In this document: in pieces, positions 31,830-41,500 of the stretch
Layout of the letters: each line of letters starts with the position of its first letter
Numbering within the stretch: the stretch's first letter is position 1
Origin: Phytohabitans aurantiacus
Lineage (GTDB): Bacteria > Actinomycetota > Actinomycetes > Mycobacteriales > Micromonosporaceae
DNA length: 64,000 nt
Direction of reading: 5' to 3'
NCBI RefSeq assembly: GCF_027923225.1
Contig: NZ_BSDI01000007.1
Span: 186,001-250,000 of the forward strand
Notes under the pieces: model-generated
The model's database searches: none
What the model was told of the DNA's origin: nothing
Seen by the model: the letters and a program-made list of their open reading frames with translations, nothing else
Made by a program: the position numbers and the translations under genes

Positions 31830-33980
31830 ATGGCAGTCAACGCAGCGCCGTCCGGGGAAGCGCCGGCCGGTTGGTTGGCAGGGCGGTGGGTGCCGTGGTT
31901 GGTGATCGGGTTGTGGGTGGCTCTGGCGGCGGTCATGGTGCCGCTGAGCGGAAAGTTGAGCTCGGTCACCACCGACAGCGCCGCGGACACCCTGCCGGCC
32001 AGCGCCGAGTCCACCAAGGTCGCGGTGCTGGAGGACAGTCTCCCCGGCGGTGAGGACAACACGTTCGTCTTCGTGTACCACCGCGCCGGCGGCATGACCG
32101 ACGCCGACCGCGCGACGGTCGAGCGCCACTACGACACCCTTGCCAAGCGGTACCCGCCGAAGGTGGCGGCCCCGGCCGGCGAGGACGACGAGGGCCCACC
32201 GACGATGCCCTCCACCGATGGCAAGGCGATGATGTTCACCCTCGATGTGAGCACGACCTACGGCCCACCGGAGGCCATCGTCGGCCCACTGCGTGACGCC
32301 GCGAAGGACCGCCCCGCCGGCCTGGAACTCGACGTGACCGGCCCGGCCGCGGTCGACGGCGACATGGACGCCGTCTTCGACGGCATCGACCTGCAGGTCT
32401 TTCTCACCACCGTCGTCGTCGTGACGCTCCTGCTGATCCTCACCTACCGCAGCCCGGTGTTGTGGTTCATCCCGCTGGTGGTGGTGGGCGCGGCCGCACT
32501 GACCGCGATGGCGACCGTCTACCTGCTCGTCAAGGGCTTCGGCATCGTGGTCAACGACCAGAACTCGGCGCTGCTGACGATTCTGGTGTTCGGCGTCGGT
32601 ACGGACTACGCGCTGTTGCTCATCGCCCGGTACCGGGAGACACTGCACCACCACGAGAACGTCCGGGTCGCGATGGTCCACGCGTTACGCGGCGCGGCGC
32701 CGGCCATCGTCGCGTCCGCGGCCACCGTGATCGCCGGCCTGCTCTGCCTGCTCGTCGCCGACCTGAACAGCACCAGCGGGTTGGGCCCGATCGGCGCGGC
32801 CGGCATCCTGTGCGCGCTGGTGGCCATGCTGACGCTGTTCCCGGCGGTGCTCGTGGTGCTCGGCAGGCGGATCTTCTGGCCGGCCATCCCGCGGTTCAGC
32901 ACGGTCGTGGAGGAGAAGCCGGGTCTGTGGGGACGGCTTGGCACCGCCATCAGCCGCCGCCGCTGGGTGGCGACGCTCGGCTCGCTCGGAGCCCTCGGCG
33001 TGCTCGCCATCGGGCTGGCGGGCAACACCGGCGCCCTGCGGGAGCAGGACCAGTTCCTGTCCGCGCCGGAGTCGGTCACCGGCTTCACCGTTCTCCGCCA
33101 GCACTTCCCGGAGCTCGGCGGCCAGCCGATGACGATCTTCACGCGGCCGGCGTACCAGGAGCGGGTGCTCGACGTCGTCAAGCGCACTCCCGGCGTGGCC
33201 CTGGCCATGCCGGGCCAGACCAGCGGTGGCTGGGCCGACATCTCCGTGTTCCCGACCGACGCGCCGGACACCGCCGCGGAGTACGACACGATCAAGCGGG
33301 TGCGCACCGCCGTGCACGCGGTGAACGGGGCGGAGGCGATCGTCGGCGGGCCGAGCGCGGAGAACCTCGACACCGAGGTGACCACCAGCCGCGACGAGAA
33401 GCTGGTGATCCCGCTGGTGCTCACCGTCGTCCTGATCGTCCTCGGGCTGCTGCTCCGAGCGATCGTGGCCCCGCTGGTCCTGATGGCGACCGTGATCGTC
33501 TCATTCGCCGCGGCCTTCGGCGGCAGCGTGTTCGTCTTCGACACGATCCTCGGGTTCAAGGGCGTCGACTATTCGGTGCCGCTGCTGGCATTCCTGTTCC
33601 TGGTGGCGCTCGGCGTCGACTACAACATCTTCCTGGCCAGCCGGGCCCGGGAGGAGACCGTGCGTCTCGGTACCAGAGAGGGCATGCTCAAAGCCCTCTC
33701 CGCCACCGGCGGCGTCATCACCTCGGCAGGCCTGGTCCTGGCGGCCACGTTCGCGGTCCTCGCCACACTTCCGCTGGTGATGCTGATCGAGGTCGGGTTC
33801 CTGGTCGCCTTCGGCGTGCTGCTCGACGCCCTGCTGGTGCGGTCGGTCCTGGTGCCGGCCCTCACCCTGCTGATCGGCCGGCGGATCTGGTGGCCGAGCC
33901 GGCTGTCCCGTCCAGCGGCGGAGCTGCCGGACGGTCAACGGTCGCGCGCCGGCGATGAGGAGCCCGCGCTGCAACGGTGA
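31830..33980 (+). CDS. MMPL/RND-superfamily transporter
   Basis: This 716-residue transporter has the MMPL plan: one helix near residues 20-40, a large outer loop, a five-helix block (about 175-370), a second loop and a second block (about 520-690). The proton-relay and fold motifs GVGTDYALLLIARYRE and ALGVDYNIFLASRAREE are present in the two halves. MMPL proteins export lipids, siderophores or drugs. ATG at 31830 has a perfect TAGGAGG site, giving better evidence than an earlier ATG at 31803. A strong terminator follows. The neighbouring two-component system is a plausible regulator. Confidence 0.9.
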   Translation: MAVNAAPSGEAPAGWLAGRWVPWLVIGLWVALAAVMVPLSGKLSSVTTDSAADTLPASAESTKVAVLEDSLPGGEDNTFVFVYHRAGGMTDADRATVERHYDTLAKRYPPKVAAPAGEDDEGPPTMPSTDGKAMMFTLDVSTTYGPPEAIVGPLRDAAKDRPAGLELDVTGPAAVDGDMDAVFDGIDLQVFLTTVVVVTLLLILTYRSPVLWFIPLVVVGAAALTAMATVYLLVKGFGIVVNDQNSALLTILVFGVGTDYALLLIARYRETLHHHENVRVAMVHALRGAAPAIVASAATVIAGLLCLLVADLNSTSGLGPIGAAGILCALVAMLTLFPAVLVVLGRRIFWPAIPRFSTVVEEKPGLWGRLGTAISRRRWVATLGSLGALGVLAIGLAGNTGALREQDQFLSAPESVTGFTVLRQHFPELGGQPMTIFTRPAYQERVLDVVKRTPGVALAMPGQTSGGWADISVFPTDAPDTAAEYDTIKRVRTAVHAVNGAEAIVGGPSAENLDTEVTTSRDEKLVIPLVLTVVLIVLGLLLRAIVAPLVLMATVIVSFAAAFGGSVFVFDTILGFKGVDYSVPLLAFLFLVALGVDYNIFLASRAREETVRLGTREGMLKALSATGGVITSAGLVLAATFAVLATLPLVMLIEVGFLVAFGVLLDALLVRSVLVPALTLLIGRRIWWPSRLSRPAAELPDGQRSRAGDEEPALQR

Positions 33981-33997
33981 GCGCGGCGGCACGGACG

Positions 33998-34032
33998 AGA
34001 TCCGGGACGGGCACCCAGGCCGTCCCGGATCT
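33998..34032. terminator. Strong intrinsic terminator between convergent genes
   Basis: AGATCCGGGACGG (33998-34010) and CCGTCCCGGATCT (34020-34032) form a perfect 13-bp stem with a 9-base loop, followed by TTG. It lies between the MMPL gene and the convergent sensor kinase and can serve both. Confidence 0.75.
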
Positions 34033-34035
34033 TTG

Positions 34036-35451
34036 TCATGACCCGGCGGGCGAGGCAGCGGCTGGAAGGTCGACCCGAAGCAGCGCGCCACCGCGTGCGG
34101 ACCGGGCGACGGTGGCCCGGCCGCCGTGGGCGTCGACGACCCGCTGCACGATCGACAGCCCCAGACCGGATCCCGGCAACGCCCGGGCGCTGTCGGCACG
34201 GTAGAACCGGTCGAACACCCGCGGTACGTCGGCGGCGTCGATGCCCGGCCCGGCGTCGTCGACCTCGAGCACCGCCGACGCGCCCTCGGCACGGAGCCGG
34301 ACCTGGACCGGCTGGTCCGCGGGAGACCACTTGCCGGCGTTGTCGATGAGGTTGAGCACCGCCCGTTGGAGCGCGGCGGGACGCCCGCTCACCCACACGG
34401 AGGTCACGTCGAGCGCGACCTCGATGTCGGGCACACGGGAACGCGCCCGGGTCACGGCGGCCACCACCACGTCGGCCAGGTCGAGTACCTCGGTGCTCTC
34501 GTCGCTGACGTCACCGCGCGCCAGGTCGGTCAGCTCGGCGGCGAGGGTGCTCAACTCGACCACCTGGGCGCCGAGATCGTTGAGCAGCCGGGTCCGGCTC
34601 TCCGCCGGCAGTGCGCTGTCCAGGCTGCCGCGCCGATCGAGCCGGATCAACAGCTCGACGTTGAGGCGCAGGCTGGTGAGCGGGGTCTTGAGCTCGTGGG
34701 CGGCGTCCTCGGCGAGCAGCCGCTGGGCACGCCGGGAGTCCCGGAGCGCGGCGAGCATGTCGTTGATCGACTGGATCAGCCGCCGGATCTCCCCGCCGCC
34801 CTCATCCGGGATGTCGGCGTCGAGATCCCGGGTGTGCGCGACGCGTACCGCGGCGGCGGCCAGCCGGTCGATCGGTGCCAGCCCGGCCCGCGCCACGGTG
34901 CGCCCGCCAAGGGCGCCGCCGACCACGCAGAGCAGCCCGATCAGCAGCATGCCAAACCCGAACCGGTTGATCGGGCTGTCGTCGGTGACGCTGGCCACCT
35001 GGACCGCGCCGTCGCCCGCCCGCAGCGTGTAGATGTGGTACCCGTCCTCGTCGCTGTCGTTCGACTCCATCAGGTCGGCCGACGCGCCCCGCGCCACGCG
35101 CACTGCTTGCTCGCTGACGGGGGGCAGCGCGGGTTGGCCGGCCGGCGTCCGGGTCGAGCCGTCGGGCAGGATGACCCGCACCAGCCGGCCGGATCCGGGA
35201 TACGGCGCTAGCTGGACCTGTGCCAGACCGGCGCCCTCCGCGTTCGTCGCCAGGACGCGGGCGTCGGCGCGCAGCTGGTTCTCGGCGGTGTCCCGCAGCT
35301 CCCAGTCCAGTAGCTCGCTGGCCACCTGGAAAGCCACGAACACGCTGACCGCGATGGCCGTCGCCGCGATCACCGTCAGCCTGGTCCGCAGGGACCGCCG
35401 GCGCCACCATCGGGTCAGCCCGCGCGGTTCCCGGCCGGCGGGCCTGCTCAC
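34036..35451 (-). CDS. Sensor histidine kinase with HAMP domain
   Basis: This 471-residue kinase has two transmembrane segments (about 27-47 and 168-190) enclosing an extracytoplasmic sensor of about 120 residues. HAMP (APIDRLAAAAVRVAHTRDLD), HisKA with AEDAAHELKTPLTSLRL (phospho-His near 247) and HATPase_c with NLIDNAGKWS, DAGPGID and GSGLGLSIV follow. The layout resembles mycobacterial MprB/TcrY kinases. It overlaps the response regulator stop as GTGA, so both are co-translated. The signal is unknown, but the flanking MMPL transporters point to envelope stress or lipid cargo. Confidence 0.9.
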   Translation of the reverse strand: MSRPAGREPRGLTRWWRRRSLRTRLTVIAATAIAVSVFVAFQVASELLDWELRDTAENQLRADARVLATNAEGAGLAQVQLAPYPGSGRLVRVILPDGSTRTPAGQPALPPVSEQAVRVARGASADLMESNDSDEDGYHIYTLRAGDGAVQVASVTDDSPINRFGFGMLLIGLLCVVGGALGGRTVARAGLAPIDRLAAAAVRVAHTRDLDADIPDEGGGEIRRLIQSINDMLAALRDSRRAQRLLAEDAAHELKTPLTSLRLNVELLIRLDRRGSLDSALPAESRTRLLNDLGAQVVELSTLAAELTDLARGDVSDESTEVLDLADVVVAAVTRARSRVPDIEVALDVTSVWVSGRPAALQRAVLNLIDNAGKWSPADQPVQVRLRAEGASAVLEVDDAGPGIDAADVPRVFDRFYRADSARALPGSGLGLSIVQRVVDAHGGRATVARSARGGALLRVDLPAAASPAGS

Positions 35452-36140
35452 GGAGGAGTCTCCCGCAACGTGTATCCCAGGCCGCGCAGCGTGTAGATCA
35501 GTCGCGGCTCACCCTCGGCCTCCATCTTGCGGCGCAGGTAGCTCACGTACACCTGGAGGTTGTTGGCGGTGGTGCTCATGTCGAAGCCCCAGATCGCCTC
35601 GAACAGCGCGTCGCGGGTCAAGACCCGGGTCGCGTTGCGCACGAGGACGTGCAGGAGGGAGAACTCGGTCCGGGTCAGGTGCAGCGACCGCTCACCCCGC
35701 CACGCCTCGAACCTGTCCGGATCGAGCCGGACGTCGGCGTACGACAGGACCTGCGACTCCTCGTCGGTCGGCGTGCGCCGGCGCAGCAGGGCCCGCACCC
35801 GGGCCAGCAACTCCTCGGTGGCGAACGGCTTGGGCAGGTAGTCGTCGGCGCCCGCGTCCAGCCCCGCGACCCGGTCGGAGACCTGATCCCGGGCGGTCAG
35901 CATCAGTACCGGCAGCTCCTGACCCGCGGCCCGCAACCGCCGGCAGGTCTCCAACCCGCCGAGGCGAGGCATCATCACGTCGAGGATCAGCAGATCCAGC
36001 GTGTCACCGCCGGCCCCACCGACCCCGTCGAGCACGGCGAGACCGTTGGCGACGGTGCTGGTGTCGTAACCCTCGACCTGGAGCACCCGCTCCAGCGACT
36101 CACGGATGGCCGCGTCATCATCCGCGATCATGATCCGCAC
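35448..36140 (-). CDS. OmpR-type response regulator (MprA-like)
   Basis: This 230-residue regulator has a receiver domain with IADDD at 5-9, phospho-acceptor Asp in LLILDVMMP near 54, Thr in LMLTARD and Lys in PKPF near 104, and a C-terminal winged helix (HLTRTEFSLLHVLVRN, RDALFEAIWG, VYVSYLRRKM, RGLGYTL). It is the partner of the kinase at 34036-35451. Its promoter would lie in the 92-bp gap before the second MMPL gene; that MMPL gene is transcribed towards it, so read-through is possible. Confidence 0.92.
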   Translation of the reverse strand: MRIMIADDDAAIRESLERVLQVEGYDTSTVANGLAVLDGVGGAGGDTLDLLILDVMMPRLGGLETCRRLRAAGQELPVLMLTARDQVSDRVAGLDAGADDYLPKPFATEELLARVRALLRRRTPTDEESQVLSYADVRLDPDRFEAWRGERSLHLTRTEFSLLHVLVRNATRVLTRDALFEAIWGFDMSTTANNLQVYVSYLRRKMEAEGEPRLIYTLRGLGYTLRETPP

Positions 36141-36232
36141 GCCGGCCCGCCCCCTTCCATTCGACGCTTTTGCCGCTCATTGTCCCCGATCAACCTGAGG
36201 CCAGGATTAGAGCGTCGCTGGGGACCGCGCTC

Positions 36233-38383
36233 TTACGCGAACCAGCGCTCGTGCAGCTTGCGCAGCGGCGCGGGCGCCCACCAGTTCCACTCGCCGAGCA
36301 GGCTCATCAGCGCCGGCAGAAGCAAGCCGCGGACGACGGTGACGTCGAGCAGCAGCGCGACCGCCATCGCGAAACCGATCTCCTTGACCGCTGTCAGGTC
36401 GCCGAGCAGGAAGCCGAGGAACACCACGCCGATGCACAGCGCGGCCGCGGTGACCACCGGCCCGGATTTCTCGATGCCGGCGCGTACGGCGTGGTCGCTG
36501 GCGGGAGTCTGGGAGAGAGAACGCCGGTCCCACTCTTCCTTGATCCGGGCGAGCAGGAACACCTCGTAGTCCATCGAGAGCCCGAATACGAACACGAACA
36601 GCAGGACGGGTGTGGTGAGGTCGATCGCGCCCCACGAGTCGAAGCCGAACAACGCGTCGCCGATGCCCCACTGGAACACGACGACCAGTACGCCGAGCGT
36701 GGCGAGCAGGGTGAGCGCGTTCATCAGCAGCGCCTTGACCGGTATCACCAGCGAGCCGGTCAGCACGAACAGCAGCACCGCCGTAGCCAGCACGATGACC
36801 ACCAGCGCGATCGGGAACCGGTTGGCCACCGAGTCGCGGTAGTCGACCAGTTCCGCGGCGGCGCCGCCGACGAGCACCGGGAACGGCGGGTCCATCGCCC
36901 GGATCGCGCGTACGACGTCGCGGGAGGTCTGGCCGGCGGTCTCGTCCTCCGGCGTGACGTCGATGATGGCCGCCGGTGCGGCGATGTCGGGGCGCGGCTG
37001 GATCCGCAGCACGCCGTCCAGCGTGTTGAGCGCGTTCATGAAGTCGCGGACCGGGGCGTCGGCCGGGTCGGCGTCGACCACCACGACGATCGGCTCGGCC
37101 TGGCCGCCGCTGAAGTCGCGCTGTACCACTTCCTGCAGCTTGCGGGCCTCGGCCCCGGCGGGCAGCGCGCGGGCGTCGGAGTTTTCGAGGTTGACCGCGA
37201 ACACGAACGGCAGCGACAGCACGAGAAGGCCGGCCGTGACGGCGAGCGCGACCGGCGCCGGCCGGCCCTGCGCGAAAACGGCGAGCCGCGCGAGCAGGCC
37301 CGGAGCCGTGCCGGCCGCGCTCGCTGAAGCTGAGGGACGGCGGAACGCGAGCACGCGGGTGGCATCGCCGGTCGCGGGGATGCGGCGGTGCGCCGCGGCG
37401 ATGAGCGCGGGTACAGCGGTCAGGCCGGCCAGCGTTGCCAGCAGTACCGCGACCGCGCCGCCGAGCGCCATGGCACCGAGCAACGGTTCGGCGAACGCGT
37501 ACAGGCCGAGCATCGCCGTGGCGACCGCGAGGCCGGAGATCAGCACGGTGCGGCCGGCGGTGGCGGTGGTACGGGCGACCAGCTCCGCGACCGGGGCGTC
37601 CGGGTCGGCGTCGCGCTCCTCCCGGAACCGGGCGATGACCAGCAGCGCGTAGTCGACGGCGAGCCCGATGCCGAGCAGGGTGACCACGTTGACGGTGAAC
37701 TCGCTGACCCCGGTGAGCGTGGTCAGTCCGAACAGGCCGAGCAGCGTCACCGACACGGTAGCCAGCGCCGCGGCGAGCGGGATCAGGCCGGCCACGAAAC
37801 CGCCGAGGATCAGCACCAGCACGACCAGCAGGACGACGATCGCGACCGACTCGCCGAGGGCCGCGTCCGCGATGGCCTGGTCGGCGAACGCGCGCTCCGC
37901 GAGCTTCTCGCCGCCCACGAGTACCTCGGGCGCGTCGATGCGGTGCAGCGCGCCGGCGACCGCGTCCTCCACCCGCTCCCGCCGGTCGTCCGGCAGGCCC
38001 CGCTCCAGCTCGATCCGGATCAGCGAACTGCGGTTGTCGGCGCCGATCCGCCCGCCCGCGGCGCCGTACAGGTCCTCGACCTCGGTGACACCGTCCATCT
38101 CGCGGAGCTCGCCGGTGACCGTGGTGACGTCGTCGACCAGCGCCTGGTCGTACACGTCGCGCCCACCGACGACGGCGATGACCAGCGGACCCTCGGGCTG
38201 CAGCTGGTCGCTCCGCCGGTCCGCGAGCTGCGACTCGGCGTCCGGCCGCAGGCTGCCGGTGGTGGTGAGCCGGTCGAAGACCTGGCCTCCCAGGAACAGC
38301 CCGGCGGCGATCAGGACGAGCCAGGCGCCGAGTACCGGCCACCGCCAGCGGGCGCACGAACGGCCGAGCGCAGCGCAGATCAC
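36233..38383 (-). CDS. MMPL/RND-superfamily transporter
   Basis: This 716-residue protein, different from the first MMPL, has the same two-fold plan with LLGIGLAVDYALLVIARFREE in the first block and VFGLSMDYEVFLLARIKEEWD in the second. The second motif with its SMDYEVFLLARI is the best-conserved MMPL signature. The start is uncertain: GTG at 38383 keeps the first helix (WRWPVLGAWLVLIAAGLF) with a suitable N-terminus; TTG at 38395 sits too near the GGGAAGG. It lies upstream of, and in line with, the two-component genes, suggesting a functional group with MMPL one. Confidence 0.88.
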   Translation of the reverse strand: MICAALGRSCARWRWPVLGAWLVLIAAGLFLGGQVFDRLTTTGSLRPDAESQLADRRSDQLQPEGPLVIAVVGGRDVYDQALVDDVTTVTGELREMDGVTEVEDLYGAAGGRIGADNRSSLIRIELERGLPDDRRERVEDAVAGALHRIDAPEVLVGGEKLAERAFADQAIADAALGESVAIVVLLVVLVLILGGFVAGLIPLAAALATVSVTLLGLFGLTTLTGVSEFTVNVVTLLGIGLAVDYALLVIARFREERDADPDAPVAELVARTTATAGRTVLISGLAVATAMLGLYAFAEPLLGAMALGGAVAVLLATLAGLTAVPALIAAAHRRIPATGDATRVLAFRRPSASASAAGTAPGLLARLAVFAQGRPAPVALAVTAGLLVLSLPFVFAVNLENSDARALPAGAEARKLQEVVQRDFSGGQAEPIVVVVDADPADAPVRDFMNALNTLDGVLRIQPRPDIAAPAAIIDVTPEDETAGQTSRDVVRAIRAMDPPFPVLVGGAAAELVDYRDSVANRFPIALVVIVLATAVLLFVLTGSLVIPVKALLMNALTLLATLGVLVVVFQWGIGDALFGFDSWGAIDLTTPVLLFVFVFGLSMDYEVFLLARIKEEWDRRSLSQTPASDHAVRAGIEKSGPVVTAAALCIGVVFLGFLLGDLTAVKEIGFAMAVALLLDVTVVRGLLLPALMSLLGEWNWWAPAPLRKLHERWFA

Positions 38384-38585
38384 CGGGGCATGCAAACACC
38401 TTCCCTTTGGGGGCGCCACCCGGCGTCCGGACGGCCGCGGGCGCCGATCGACGGGCGCCATCGGGACCGACGGTCACGTTTGGCCGGCGGCGGGCGGTCG
38501 TGTCGGGCAGCCGACACCGAAGGGATTTCGCATCCCGTTACGCTGCGCCGGCCTTGGGGTTCCGCGTTTGGGGAGGGGAATGCCC

Positions 38586-41500
38586 ATGCTTCGGCGTGCG
38601 CTGAGTGGTTTCGTCGCGTTGGCGACCGTGTTCACGACGTTGTCGTTCGTCGGTCGGCAGCCCGCGTCCGCGGTGGCGCTGCCGAGCGGTTTCCAGGAGC
38701 AGATCGTCTTCAGCGGTCTCAGCTCGCCGGTGGATCTGGAGTTCGCGCCGGACGGCCGCGTCTTCGTCGCCGAGAAGGGCGGCCGGATCAAGGTCTTCGA
38801 CGACCTCGCCGACACGACCCCGACGGTGTTCGCCGACCTGTCGGCCAACGTGCACAACCAGTGGGACCGGGGCCTGCTGGGGTTGGCACTGGCGCCCAAC
38901 TTCCCGGCGAGCCCGTACGTCTACGTGTTGTACACGTACGACGCGCCGCCCGGCCAGACCGCACCGGTCTGGAACGACGTGTGCGCCAACGCGAACGACG
39001 GGCGCTGCGTGGTCACCGGCCGGCTGTCCCGCCTCCAAGCCAGCGGCAACACGATGACCGGCGGCGAGCAGGTGCTGCTGCACGACTGGTGCCAGCAATT
39101 CCCGAGCCACTCCATCGGCGACATCGCCTTCGGCGCCGACGGGATGCTCTACGTCGCCGCCGGTGACGGCGCGAGCTTCAGCGCGGTCGACTACGGCCAG
39201 CTACCCGCCGGGGCGCCGACCAACCCGTGCGCCGACCCGGCCAACGAGGGCGGGGCGCTGCGATCGCAGGACATCCGCACCGCGGCCGACGAGACCCAGC
39301 TGGACGGCACGCTGCTGCGGCTCGACCCGGCCACTGGCGCCGCCGCGGCCGGCAACCCGAACATCGGCGCCGCCGACCCGGACACCCGCCGGATCGTCGC
39401 CAACGGCCTGCGCAACCCGTACCGGATCACCATGCGGCCGGGCACCAACGAGACGTGGATCTCCGACACCGGGTGGAACACCTGGGAAGAGGTCAACCGG
39501 GTGGTCAACCCGACCGCGGGCGTGACCAACTTCGGCTGGCCCTGCTGGGAGGGCAACGCCCGGCAGTCCGGGTACGACAGCGCCAACCTGCCGGTCTGCG
39601 AGACCCTCTACACCGCGCCGGCGGGCACGCACACCGCGCCGTTCGTCGCCTGGAACCACGCCAGCAAGCTCGTCGCGGGCGAGGCCTGCCCAACCGGTAG
39701 CTCGTCGTCGACCGGTGTGGCGTTCTACCCGACCGCCGGCGGTCCCTACCCGGCCGCGTACCACGGCGCGGTCTTCTTCGCCGACTACTCGCGCCGGTGC
39801 GTCTGGGCGTCGCTGCCGTCCACGCCGGGCGGCCTGCCCGATCCGGCCAACCTGCGCACGTTCGTGTCCGACGCCGCCAGCCCGGTCGACCTGGAGGTGG
39901 GCCCCGGCGGCGAGCTGTACTACGTGGACCTGGGCGGCACCGTCCGCCGGGTGCGGTACTTCCCGGGCAACCAGCCGCCGAGCGCGGTCGTCGAGGCGTC
40001 GCCGACGCAGGGCCCGACGCCGCTGACCGTGACGTTCGACGGCACCGGCTCCACCGACCCTGATCCGGCCGATGAGGGACGCCTGCGGTACGCCTGGGAC
40101 TTCACCGACGACGGGGTGACCGACTCGACCTCGCCGACGGCGACGTTCACCTACACCGCAGCCGGCTCGTACACCGCGCGGCTGACCGTGACCGACACGC
40201 TGAACGCGACCAGCACCAGCACTGTCACCATCACGCCGGGCAACGACGCGCCGACAGCGGTGATCGACGTACCGGCCCCGGGCACGACCTGGAAGGTCGG
40301 CGACACGATCGCCTTCGCCGGCCACGCCACCGACCCGCAGCAGGGCGCCCTTCCCGCGTCCCGCCTCGACTGGAACCTGGTCATGCACCACTGCTCCGCG
40401 CCGGACAACTGCCACGAGCACGCCATCCGCGGCTGGACCGGCGTGGCGTCCGGGTCGTTCGAAGCACCCGACCACGAGTATCCGTCCTATTTGGAGCTCA
40501 GGCTCGTGGCCACCGACCAGGACGGCCTGACGCACGCCGTGACGCGCCGGCTCGACCCGAAGACGGTCGACCTGACCTTCGACACCGTGCCGACCGGACT
40601 CCAGCTCACCGTCGGCTCGTCGTCGGGCACCACGCCGTTCTCCCGTACCGTGATCCAGGGCTCGACCAACTCGGTGTCCGCGCCGTCGCCGCAGGGCTCC
40701 GCCACGTTCGCGTCGTGGTCCGACGGCGGGGCGCAGACCCACATCGTCACCGCGCCCGCGGCGGCGACGGCGTACACCGCGACCTACACGGCCGCCCCGG
40801 CGCCGCAGCGGATCGGTTACACCCAGGCCGGCGCGTCGCTGGACACCGGCGACATGAACCACATGAACGGCTCGCGGTTCGTCACCGGGTCCGACCCGGC
40901 GACGGTCACGTCCATGTCGGTGTACCTGAAGGGCGTGCAGGCGGCGCCGAACAACCAGTACCAGCTCGCCATCTACGCCGACGCGAACGGCTCCCCCGGT
41001 GCGCGGGTGGCCAGCAGCACGTCGGGCACCCTGGCAGCGAACTCCTGGAACACCCGGCCGATCACCGCCGCGCTGGCCGCCAACACACCGTACTGGCTCA
41101 TGTACAACACCAACGGCGACAACAACATGAGCTACGACGCCGGAGCGGCGAACCAGGGCGCGTGGAGCGCGTCGACGCCGTTCGGCACCTGGCCGGCGAC
41201 GTTCGGCGCCTCCAACCGGTGGAACGCGAAGTTCTCCATCTACGCGACCACCGGTGCGGACACCGCCGCGCCGGCGGTCACCGCCACGACCCCGGCCGGC
41301 GGCGCGACCGGCGTGGCACCGGCCGCGCCGATCACGGTGTGGTTCAGCGAGAGCATGGCGGCGGGCACCATCACGCCGGCGAACCTGGAACTGCGCGGTC
41401 CGGGCGGCACGCTGGTCAACCGTACCGTCGCCTATGACGCGGCCAACCAGGCGGTGACGATCACGCCGTCCGCCGCGCTGGCCGCCTCGACCCAGTACAC

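Noticed and set aside
37668..38585. Open frame continuing upstream of the sugar dehydrogenase start
   Set aside because: It overlaps the opposite-strand MMPL gene, is not protein-like, and the signal peptide with ribosome site at 38572-38586 marks the true start.
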